Shown here piece by piece: positions 7,654-14,863 of a DNA stretch of 64,000 bases; position 1 is the stretch's first letter; each line of letters opens with the position of its first letter. A program made the translations under genes and the position numbers. The notes below the pieces were generated by a model, which was given only the letters and a program-made list of their open reading frames with translations, searched no databases and was not told the DNA's origin. Origin of the DNA: Patiriisocius marinus (lineage in GTDB: Bacteria > Bacteroidota > Bacteroidia > Flavobacteriales > Flavobacteriaceae); contig NZ_BKCG01000008.1 in assembly GCF_008974325.1 (NCBI RefSeq), positions 1 through 64,000 of the forward strand. Direction: 5' to 3'.

Positions 7654-8997
7654 ATGAATAGATACATAATTTTAGCAATATTGCTGATTAACTTTTCTTG
7701 CTCATCTCAAATTCCTATTGTGGAGGCAACATCAGATTTAGTTGATATTAGAGATGGAGAAAACTTAAAAAAAGGTGGTTGGTCTTTAGCACCAGATGTA
7801 AAGCCAGACATTTATAAAACTGATGTAATTACTTCAAAAAATGTAACATTTTACACAAACTTAGATTCTATAACGTTTACAGTTGAGCCTAAAAAAAAGT
7901 ATGATTTTATAATTTTACTGAATAAAAAAGATACGTGTTGGACTCAAATAAATACAGTACCTCATTTTGACTTTGATGATAAATATATTGAGAAAAATAG
8001 TGGAAAATATAGTTTTGAAATTCCGGAAGTTCAAGAATTAGTTCATCTTATTTTTGCCTTAACACCTACTGGAATAGATGATAAAAACATGGTAAATCAT
8101 CGAACAAAATATTACGAAGAAATTATTGAAGAATTTTCAAAATATAAAGATGCCCCTATTGTACTTAAATTAGATTCTTTACTAAAACAAGGGTATTATT
8201 CAAGATTAAAAATGGATGCTTGTGGATTTTATTTTAATGGAAATAAAATAGAAAAAGATTCAATCTACGAAAGATTGAGTTGGAATGGTGCAAACCAAAT
8301 TGAACCGTTTATTTCTGAAATAGAAAAATTCGCTACTAAAATAGCATTTAGAAAATTCTACAAAAAGAACAAAAAATACTATAATGACCTTACGACTAAA
8401 ATCGAAAAGCAAATGCCTATTAAAAAGCAATGGGATTGGCTGGAAAAGCAATTTGATTTTAATTACGATAATTATAGAATTACATTTTCTCCATTAGTAG
8501 AAGGTGGTCATTCAACTAATAACTTTATTCAGAACAATTTTAAACAAACCGTAATGTTCATTTGTGGTCCTACACAAAGCACAAAATATGACGAAGAAAT
8601 TATTGAAGGATTAATGACAAGAGTTGTCTTTACAGAAATCGACCATAATTATGTAAATCCCATTTCCGACGAATATCAGAATGAAATAAATAATTCTTTA
8701 AATGAACTTTCTAAATGGGCTACGGAGAATGCTTTAAGCAATTATGGAAATTCATATTCGGTCTTTAACGAATATATGACTTGGTCTGTATTTACATTAT
8801 ATGCTTTTGATAATTATAAATCAGAAAACTTTGAATTTATTAATAATCAAATAGAGTTACAAATGACAGAAAGGAGAGGATTTAAAAAGTTCAAAGAATT
8901 TAATCAAAAATTGATTAAACTTTATAAAGGTAAATCAGCAAATGAAAAAATTAAGGATTTATATCCCAAAATTATTTTTTGGTGTAAAGAACAGTAA
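7654..8997 (+). CDS. DUF4932-related lipoprotein with degenerate zinc motif
   Basis: A 447-residue protein whose signal peptide ends in lipobox NFSC (Cys16). An N-terminal domain of about 140 residues is absent from the relative at 188-1231. The C-terminal half aligns with that protein around LSPLV/FSPLV and HSFVNP/HNYVNP. Here the HExxH motif reads TEIDH (327-331), so the first zinc ligand is missing while Glu328 and His331 remain. It may bind metal differently or act only as a binding protein. It sits alone between two attC-like repeats. Confidence 0.7.
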   Translation: MNRYIILAILLINFSCSSQIPIVEATSDLVDIRDGENLKKGGWSLAPDVKPDIYKTDVITSKNVTFYTNLDSITFTVEPKKKYDFIILLNKKDTCWTQINTVPHFDFDDKYIEKNSGKYSFEIPEVQELVHLIFALTPTGIDDKNMVNHRTKYYEEIIEEFSKYKDAPIVLKLDSLLKQGYYSRLKMDACGFYFNGNKIEKDSIYERLSWNGANQIEPFISEIEKFATKIAFRKFYKKNKKYYNDLTTKIEKQMPIKKQWDWLEKQFDFNYDNYRITFSPLVEGGHSTNNFIQNNFKQTVMFICGPTQSTKYDEEIIEGLMTRVVFTEIDHNYVNPISDEYQNEINNSLNELSKWATENALSNYGNSYSVFNEYMTWSVFTLYAFDNYKSENFEFINNQIELQMTERRGFKKFKEFNQKLIKLYKGKSANEKIKDLYPKIIFWCKEQ

Positions 8998-9008
8998 AGT
9001 AATATTTT

Positions 9009-9132
9009 CAATAACCTATATCATTTAGTGCTAGTTCTCACCTACTTTCAAAACCCTCTCAGAATTTCTATTCAGTTTATATTTGCTAACTTCAGTGCTT
9101 TAAACCAGCAATTAATCACACACACGTTGGGC
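9009..9132 (+). repeat. attC-like cassette repeat 5
   Basis: Left arm AACCTATATCATTTAGTGCT, then CACCTACTTTC and TTTGCTAACTTCAGTGCTT, ending ACGTTGGGC. The last seven bases GTTGGGC (9126-9132) match the canonical integron core GTTRRRY. The complement GCCCAAC recurs as GACCAAC at 11179-11185, where the next repeat starts. Confidence 0.55.
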
Positions 9133-9154
9133 GCAATGTAAAAATCCACTGTAT

Positions 9155-9733
9155 ATGACAGAATTACTAACACGAAATATATTAAATCATATTTCGCTTT
9201 CCAAAAAAGAGCTAGATAACTTTTGCGACTTATTCAACCATAAAAAAGTTCTAAAAAAAAGCTTTCTTCTGCATGAAGGAGAAATTTGCAAGTTTGAAGG
9301 TTTTGTGACTAAAGGGCTTTTTAGAGTCTTTCATGTTGATCAAAATGGCTTTGAACAAGTACTTTATTTTGCACAAGAAAATTGGTGGATTACTGATATT
9401 GATAGTTTTACCAATAAGCAACCATCACAACTATACATACAAGCATTAGAGGATAGTGAAGTATTATTAATTTCAAAAAAGGACAAAGAGTTTGCTTATA
9501 TTAATATTCCAAAAATAGAAAAACTGTTTAGAGTAATGACTCAAAAAACGCATATCGCATTACAACGAAGAATGATAGATAATTTGAGTAAAACTGCAGA
9601 CCAGCGTTATATAGACTTTATTAAAAAATACCCCAACCTCTTTCAAAGGTTAACCAATTTACAGATTGCCGCTTATTTAGGCATAAGCCATGAGTTTTTG
9701 AGTAAAATTAGACGAAAAATAGCTAGTAAATAA
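9155..9733 (+). CDS. Crp/Fnr family transcriptional regulator
   Basis: A 192-residue protein with an N-terminal cNMP-binding-like barrel (FLLHEGEICKFEGFVTKGLF) and a C-terminal winged helix with LTNLQIAAYLGISHEFLSKI. It belongs to the same general family as the protein at 5880-6449 but is clearly diverged from it. No Cys cluster is seen. It is followed 17 bp later by a perfect palindrome and the promoter of the MBL-fold gene, which suggests that gene is its target. Confidence 0.88.
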   Translation: MTELLTRNILNHISLSKKELDNFCDLFNHKKVLKKSFLLHEGEICKFEGFVTKGLFRVFHVDQNGFEQVLYFAQENWWITDIDSFTNKQPSQLYIQALEDSEVLLISKKDKEFAYINIPKIEKLFRVMTQKTHIALQRRMIDNLSKTADQRYIDFIKKYPNLFQRLTNLQIAAYLGISHEFLSKIRRKIASK

Positions 9734-9750
9734 TCGTTGAGAATTCATTT

Positions 9751-9766
9751 ATTGAACTTGTTCAAT
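9751..9766. promoter_or_regulatory. Candidate operator of the MBL-fold gene
   Basis: ATTGAAC-tt-GTTCAAT is a perfect 7-bp palindrome just after the Crp/Fnr gene and immediately upstream of the putative -33 TTTTG. Its dyad symmetry suits a Crp/Fnr dimer. Confidence 0.45.
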
Positions 9767-9767
9767 G

Positions 9768-9796
9768 TTTTGAGGTAGGTAACCGTTGCATCTTTG
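9768..9796 (+). promoter_or_regulatory. Promoter of the MBL-fold/NTF2-like genes
   Basis: TTTTG (9768-9772) and CATCTTTG (9789-9796, one mismatch to TAnnTTTG) are separated by 16 bp. The start codon at 9822 follows at a sensible distance. Confidence 0.4.
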
Positions 9797-9821
9797 TACC
9801 ATCATTAAAAACAAGACAAAA

Positions 9822-10712
9822 ATGAAATCAATTATTTCAACCCTATTTTTAACAATTTTAATTTTATTCAAAATGAACGCACAAGAACAACCTTTTAAAA
9901 CAATAGAAACAAGCAAATTTAAGCTTCAAGTTTTTAACGCATCAGAAAATAGTTTTGGAGTGGCATCAGTAATTATCTCAGGTGAAAATGATGCCGTATT
10001 AATAGATGCACAATTTACATTGGCAGAGGCAGAAAAAGTTGCTCAAGAAATTAAAAACTCAGGAAAAACCTTAACTACAATTTATATTTCTCACGGCGAC
10101 CCTGATTTTTATTTCGGATTAGAAGTATTCAAAAAATATTTTCCAGAGGTAACAGCTTATGCAACACCCGCAACAGTAGAACATATTAAAGTAACAGCTC
10201 AAAAGAAATTGGAAGTTTGGGGCGAAAGATTAGGCGATAAAATTACGTCCAACGTTATTTTACCTCAAATTTTAAAAGGAAATTCTATTGAATTAGAAGG
10301 CGAAAAATTAGAAATTATTGGATTAGAAGATTTCCAAAAAAGAACCTTTGTATGGATTCCTTCAATTAAAACTGCTTTAGGTGGCATCAATGTTTTTGGC
10401 ACAACATTTAATGTATGGATGGCAGATGCACAAACAAAAGAAGCACGTAACAACTGGATTTCAATATTAAATATCATCAGTGAATTAAAACCTGAAATAG
10501 TAATTCCTGCACACGCAAATACAAATTCAGATTTCACAATAGATGCTGTAAACCATACGAATAATTACATTCAATTTTATGAAGAAGCTTTAAAAAGTAG
10601 TAAAACTTCTGAAGCATTAATAGCAACTATAAAATCAAAATATCCAAATTTAACTTTTGAAACAGCTTTAATGTTAGGTGCAAAAGTGAACACAGGAGAA
10701 ATGAAATGGTAA
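9822..10712 (+). CDS. MBL-fold metallo-hydrolase-like exported protein
   Basis: A 296-residue protein with a signal peptide cleaved near Ala20 and an MBL-fold core. The expected HxHxDH metal motif reads SHGDPDFYFG, keeping His91 and Asp95 but with Asp93 and Phe96 replacing two His ligands. A later VIPAHAN (His231) is retained. The family otherwise includes hydrolases of thioesters and lactams, but the altered ligands leave metal content and activity open. The ATG at 9822 is preferred over an upstream TTG at 9786, which would start inside the promoter. Its stop overlaps the next gene by 7 bp. Confidence 0.8.
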   Translation: MKSIISTLFLTILILFKMNAQEQPFKTIETSKFKLQVFNASENSFGVASVIISGENDAVLIDAQFTLAEAEKVAQEIKNSGKTLTTIYISHGDPDFYFGLEVFKKYFPEVTAYATPATVEHIKVTAQKKLEVWGERLGDKITSNVILPQILKGNSIELEGEKLEIIGLEDFQKRTFVWIPSIKTALGGINVFGTTFNVWMADAQTKEARNNWISILNIISELKPEIVIPAHANTNSDFTIDAVNHTNNYIQFYEEALKSSKTSEALIATIKSKYPNLTFETALMLGAKVNTGEMKW

Positions 10713-11170
10713 GAACTATAATGATCATCAACTTGACAATGCTTTTAGTATTGTCAAGTTGTTCATATAAACAAAAAGCTATGACAAATTTAGAGATAAT
10801 AAAAAGCACATATGAAGGCAAAAATTCAGAAGAAAACGGTGAAAATTTAGCAAAATATGTTGCCGAAAATATCTGTTGGACAGAAGCCAAAGGCTTTCCT
10901 TATGCAGGAACTTATATTGGTTTAGAAAGTGTTACCGAAAATGTTTTTAATCGCTTGGGCAGCGAGTGGATTGATTATAAATTTTCACCCGAAGATTATG
11001 TTGCAAATGAAGATAAAGTAGTTGCTTATGGCACATATTCGGGCACCTATAAAAAAACGAAAAAGTATTTTGAAGCAAGGGTTGCCCATATATGGAAACT
11101 AAACAATGGCAAGATTATCAGTTTTGAGCAATTTGTAGACAGTAAATTGGTAGACGAAGCAATACATTAA
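10706..11170 (+). CDS. NTF2-like (SnoaL-type) lipoprotein
   Basis: A 154-residue protein with lipobox LSSC (Cys19), then an alpha+beta cone domain of the NTF2/SnoaL type (Trp-containing first strand ICWTEAKGFPYAGTY, and VAHIWKLNNGKIISFEQFVD). Such domains bind small hydrophobic ligands or catalyse isomerisation; no specific substrate can be named. The start overlaps the end of the MBL-fold gene, indicating translational coupling. Confidence 0.75.
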   Translation: MVRTIMIINLTMLLVLSSCSYKQKAMTNLEIIKSTYEGKNSEENGENLAKYVAENICWTEAKGFPYAGTYIGLESVTENVFNRLGSEWIDYKFSPEDYVANEDKVVAYGTYSGTYKKTKKYFEARVAHIWKLNNGKIISFEQFVDSKLVDEAIH

Positions 11171-11178
11171 AAAACTAT

Positions 11179-11320
11179 GACCAACAACGTAAAAAATAAT
11201 TACGGCTTAGTGCTAAAATAAAAGTAGTTGCATATTTGCTATTTCCGAATTTCCTACTGAAATTGCTTGAATATAAACACGCACTAGTCTCATACCAAAC
11301 CATTCTACATAATTTGATCA
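11179..11320 (+). repeat. attC-like cassette repeat 6
   Basis: Starts GACCAACAACG, keeps CGGCTTAGTGCT, TTGCATATTTGCTA, and AAACACGCACTAGTCTCATAC near the right end. More diverged than repeats 1-3; the right boundary is unclear. Confidence 0.4.
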
Positions 11321-11325
11321 AAACG

Positions 11326-11835
11326 ATGAAATATAGTTTACCAATACTATTGATATTAAATTTTAGCTCTTTATTTTCTCAATCAAAAGAGAATACATTA
11401 GCACTGAATGATACGTGGTTTGGCGGAGAATCTGAAAGTAACGGAAAACCTGTAATCATTAGAGGTCGAGACCATTTAAAAAACTTTATCGATTCAAAAG
11501 AATATAATGAATATATAGAACTCGTTTGGAAAATGGAAAGGGAGACTGAAAGCGGAATTCCAACACCAGATGAAAATTTCTTTATGGGTAAAGTGGAAGA
11601 CGCTTTAATTAACGATTTGGAAACCGACTTACAGTCTGTTCTCGCAATTGTCCATACAAATGATAATATTCGCTCGTGGATCTTCTATACCAAATCTGTA
11701 CCTGAATTTCTTATAAGGATTAATAAAACACTATCGGCTTTTGAAAAACTGCCAATTGAAATAACGAACGACGAAGACGTAAATTGGGAATTATATACTG
11801 GAATTTTAAAAGGGTACCATCTTGAACCAAAATAA
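11326..11835 (+). CDS. Exported protein of unknown function
   Basis: A 169-residue protein with a signal peptide ending near LFSQ. The rest is a soluble mixed alpha/beta sequence with no motif I recognise; it has a charged patch WKMERETESG and an acidic C-terminal half. The ATG at 11326 is chosen because it gives the signal peptide; an upstream in-frame extension would run into the cassette repeat. Single-gene cassette. Confidence 0.6.
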   Translation: MKYSLPILLILNFSSLFSQSKENTLALNDTWFGGESESNGKPVIIRGRDHLKNFIDSKEYNEYIELVWKMERETESGIPTPDENFFMGKVEDALINDLETDLQSVLAIVHTNDNIRSWIFYTKSVPEFLIRINKTLSAFEKLPIEITNDEDVNWELYTGILKGYHLEPK

Positions 11836-12095
11836 AATTTCTAATTAGCAAAAAAACTATCTAGTACTCAACCTAAAGTCCGTTGCAAGTTTACTACGGC
11901 TTCTTCTCCCTTGGGGAATCCTCACTCAAAACACATTTTATATCCACATTAAAGCAGATATTGATTATTACAATTAGTTAATGGAATGTGTAAAACGAAA
12001 GCTTCAAATGATCAAGATAATTTCATTTTAGGATTCAATTAAACTCATCCTTTTATTCATAAATTTGATTTAAGAACTTAATTACATCCATTTAA

Positions 12096-12782
12096 ATGAT
12101 CGATTTAGAACATCAATTAAAAAATCCCGTTTGGCATTCCTTAAAAGAGACTCATAAAGACTTTTCTATAGCACTTGATGGAGTACAGTTTTATAATCCA
12201 GAGATTTGCACTTTTGGGGCTTTTTTCGACGATTCAAAAACAGCCGTTGCTGCAAATGCGTATGTAAAAAATACAGATAATTTCTTCTTCGTTTCAGAAA
12301 ATCAAACACCTATAATAGATGATAGTAAGGTAGTTTTAGAAAAAAAAGTTGATGGTTGCCAGATGGTTTTAAATAAACTACCTGAAGTTCAAATAACTGA
12401 AAATATCGTGTTATTAGACAAGTCGTACATAGATGAAATTTATAAATTGGTTTGGCTAGTTATGCCTGGTTATTATAAAAAGAGAACTTTTGAAATGGGA
12501 AAATATTTTGGTATTTTTAAGAATGACACATTAGTTTCAATTGCAGGACAACGTATGCAAACTGACCTATTTATTGAAATTAGTGCAGTGGTTACCCATC
12601 CAGATTATACCAGAAAAGGATTGGCAAAACAATTAATCGCTCACAATACAAATGAAATTTTAAAAGAAAACAAAAAACCTATTTTGCATACTAATAAAGG
12701 AAACTTAGCAATTTCACTTTATGAAAAATTAGGATTCGAATTAACCAGAGATATGAACTGGTGGTTTTACCGAAAAAAATAG
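12096..12782 (+). CDS. GNAT family N-acetyltransferase
   Basis: A 228-residue protein. The C-terminal half has the GNAT motif A region ISAVVTHPDYTRKGLAKQLI (R/Q-x-x-G-x-A acetyl-CoA pyrophosphate loop) and motif B LAISLYEKLGF. The N-terminal half is less conserved, as in FR47-like members. Acetyl group transfer from acetyl-CoA is expected, acceptor unknown. A TAAATTTG box at 12060-12067 may be its promoter. Confidence 0.85.
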   Translation: MIDLEHQLKNPVWHSLKETHKDFSIALDGVQFYNPEICTFGAFFDDSKTAVAANAYVKNTDNFFFVSENQTPIIDDSKVVLEKKVDGCQMVLNKLPEVQITENIVLLDKSYIDEIYKLVWLVMPGYYKKRTFEMGKYFGIFKNDTLVSIAGQRMQTDLFIEISAVVTHPDYTRKGLAKQLIAHNTNEILKENKKPILHTNKGNLAISLYEKLGFELTRDMNWWFYRKK

Positions 12783-12794
12783 AATTGATAATTA

Positions 12795-12920
12795 AGTTTC
12801 GTTACACCATAGTTGATAAATTACCACTAGTCCCCTCCTATTTACAAACGTTCTCACGCGCTTTATTGTTTCGTGTTACACATTGTTAACTTAAATAGTT
12901 AACTAAGCAGTTGCGCTATT
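12795..12920 (+). repeat. Degenerate attC-like repeat
   Basis: Weak similarity in order to repeats 1-5: a GTTACACCATAGTTGATAAA-like left arm, ACTAGTCCCCTCCTATTTAC, then GTTAACTTAAATAGTTAACT and GCAGTTGCGC. It may mark the end of the cassette array. Confidence 0.25.
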
Positions 12921-12983
12921 AAAAATATCTTTTCTACATATTACCACACAAATCTAAAACCAACAGCTCGTGTTTATTTAAGA

Positions 12984-12997
12984 CTGATATAAATCAG
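12984..12997. promoter_or_regulatory. Crp/Fnr-type site before the thioredoxin operon
   Basis: CTGATATAAATCAG contains TGAT-N4-ATCA, eight of ten positions of the FNR consensus. Its centre is about 42 bp upstream of the start point expected from the -7 box at 13020. Confidence 0.45.
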
Positions 12998-13019
12998 ATT
13001 TTCACATAAGTATCCATCA

Positions 13020-13027
13020 TATATTTG
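13020..13027 (+). promoter_or_regulatory. -7 box TATATTTG of the thioredoxin/OsmC/permease operon
   Basis: Exact match to the Bacteroidota TAnnTTTG box. No good -33 TTTG is present, which fits activator dependence. Confidence 0.5.
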
Positions 13028-13047
13028 TTATAAGAAATATGAATATT

Positions 13048-13284
13048 ATGAGTAAATCAATTAAAATTTTAGGAACAGGATGTTCTAAATGTCAATCTAT
13101 GACTGGCGTGGTTAAAGAGGTTATTTCAGAAAATAACATTGATGCTACTATTGAAAAGATAGAAGATGTAATGGAAATTATGAAATACAATGTAATGGCA
13201 ACACCAGCGCTTGTAATTGATGATGTTATTACTATTAAAGGCAGAATACCTTCAAAAGAAGAAGTATTAGCGCTTTTAAATTAA
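13048..13284 (+). CDS. Small thioredoxin-like protein (TM0996/MTH895 type)
   Basis: A 78-residue single thioredoxin fold with redox motif CSKC (Cys12, Cys15) and cis-Pro in MATPALVIDD. This is the short redox-active family often encoded beside membrane permeases of the ArsP/DUF318 type. The ATG at 13048 is chosen over one three codons upstream because the expected transcript start is close. First gene of a three-gene operon. Confidence 0.85.
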   Translation: MSKSIKILGTGCSKCQSMTGVVKEVISENNIDATIEKIEDVMEIMKYNVMATPALVIDDVITIKGRIPSKEEVLALLN

Positions 13285-13298
13285 TAAAAAGCGCTACT

Positions 13299-13706
13299 AT
13301 GGAATATCATATCAAAGCGTCATCCGTATCAAATCAGGATGCTGTTGTTACTATAAAAAAGTCGGCTATCGATTTTGGCACAACTAAAAAAACTGCTGAA
13401 GTTTTACCAAATCCAGCTGAGTTATTTTTGGGTTCGTTTGCGTCGTGCATATTAAAAAATGTAGAACGCTTTTCTGGTATGATGAAATTTAGCTACAAAA
13501 AAGCCACTATTGAAGTTGATGCAACACGTCTTGAAAATCCACCAAGAATGGAAAATATTACTTACAATTTAAAAATACACAGCAACGATAATAAGCTCAA
13601 TACTGTGTTATTAAAAAAGAATATTGAAAAGTTTGGGACTATCTATAATACTGTAAAATTGTCTTGTGCAATTTCAGGTACCATTAGTACAGTTGGAGAT
13701 GTTTGA
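13299..13706 (+). CDS. OsmC family protein
   Basis: A 135-residue protein of the OsmC/Ohr fold with the two conserved cysteines in FASCILKNVERF and KLSCAISG. Members reduce organic hydroperoxides or handle reactive sulfur. It lies 14 bp after the thioredoxin gene, and its last codons overlap the permease gene by 8 bp, so the three are probably translated together. Thioredoxin would be a plausible reductant. Confidence 0.85.
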   Translation: MEYHIKASSVSNQDAVVTIKKSAIDFGTTKKTAEVLPNPAELFLGSFASCILKNVERFSGMMKFSYKKATIEVDATRLENPPRMENITYNLKIHSNDNKLNTVLLKKNIEKFGTIYNTVKLSCAISGTISTVGDV

Positions 13707-14676
13707 TTGGATTCAAAATATAGCAGATTGGTTTGTTTATGAGGTTCTAAATTTAGACAGAGGACAACACTTAGCTGAGGCTTTAAATTTCTTTATTTAC
13801 GATAGCACCAAGATTCTAATTTTACTTTTTGTTGTTATTTTTTTTATGGGAATTGTCAACAGTTACTTTCCCATAGATAAGGTTAAAAACTATCTATCTA
13901 GAAAAAAATTATACGGGCTAGAATATTTGGTAGCAAGTCTTTTTGGTGTTGTTACACCCTTCTGTTCTTGTTCTTCAGTTCCATTATTTATAGGTTTTGT
14001 AAGAGGTGGAATTCCATTAGGTGTGACTTTTTCTTTTTTGATTACTTCGCCATTAGTTAATGAAGTTGCCATAGGGTTATTCGTTGGTTTATTCGGTATA
14101 AAAACAACCATCATTTATGTAATTAGTGGTGTGTTATTAGGAACCGTTTCTGGAGCAATTCTTCAGAAATTAAAATTAGAATCCTTTTTAACGCCTTGGG
14201 TAAAAGAAGTATTAGCAAACGCTCAAAGAGATCAAGATATATTTCAAGAAGAAAAACAACCCTTTAAGCAACGTTTGCCAATAATATGGGCAGAGGTAAT
14301 TAAAATTCTAAAAGGTATTATCCCTTACGTATTAGTTGGAATTGCCATTGGAGGTTTAATGCACGGTTATATTCCAGAGGGTTTTTTTGAAAAGTATATG
14401 GCAAAAGACAATCTTTTTGCTGTGCCTATTGCAACAATATTGGCAATACCAATGTATTCTAATGCTTCAGGAATACTTCCTGTGGTTCAAGTTCTCGTTG
14501 CAAAAGGAATTCCGTTAGGAACTGCCATTGCATTTATGATGGGAGTTGTTGGCTTATCATTACCTGAAGCTATGCTCTTAAAAAAAGTAATGACTTTAAA
14601 ACTTATTGCAATTTTCTTTGGAGTAGTAACACTTTGCATTATTATTTCAGGATACTTATTTAATAGTATTTTATAA
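13699..14676 (+). CDS. Permease of the DUF318/ArsP type
   Basis: A 325-residue polytopic membrane protein with about eight transmembrane helices, a hallmark TPFCSCSSVPLFIGF cysteine cluster near residue 90, and the conserved PMYSNASGILPV segment. The family exports arsenicals or other thiol-reactive metals; the substrate here is not determined. The start ATG overlaps the OsmC stop. Together with the upstream thioredoxin, this suggests a redox-linked efflux module. Confidence 0.82.
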   Translation: MFDWIQNIADWFVYEVLNLDRGQHLAEALNFFIYDSTKILILLFVVIFFMGIVNSYFPIDKVKNYLSRKKLYGLEYLVASLFGVVTPFCSCSSVPLFIGFVRGGIPLGVTFSFLITSPLVNEVAIGLFVGLFGIKTTIIYVISGVLLGTVSGAILQKLKLESFLTPWVKEVLANAQRDQDIFQEEKQPFKQRLPIIWAEVIKILKGIIPYVLVGIAIGGLMHGYIPEGFFEKYMAKDNLFAVPIATILAIPMYSNASGILPVVQVLVAKGIPLGTAIAFMMGVVGLSLPEAMLLKKVMTLKLIAIFFGVVTLCIIISGYLFNSIL

Positions 14677-14863
14677 TTCAGTGACTTAAAGCTTTATTTT
14701 AAGAGGCTTAATTTTTTAAATAGTATAAAACAAAGCGAGGTAATACTCCTCCACTCCTACTTTAGATAAAATTTATTTCTAAATTTTCAATTGTTTACTT
14801 TTAACAAATATTGCTATTATAAAACATAAATATTGCTACATTGTTTGCAATAACATCTTACCT

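Noticed and set aside
11836-12095. Another cassette repeat between the unknown exported protein and the GNAT gene
   Set aside because: Only short, scattered similarity (GTTGCAAG, TTACTACGGC) and no paired arms; not enough to call.
1-12920. CRISPR array or MITE explanation for the repeats
   Set aside because: Spacing is gene-sized and irregular, units are 120-140 bp with internal folding, and no short target duplications flank them; cassette ends complement each other instead.
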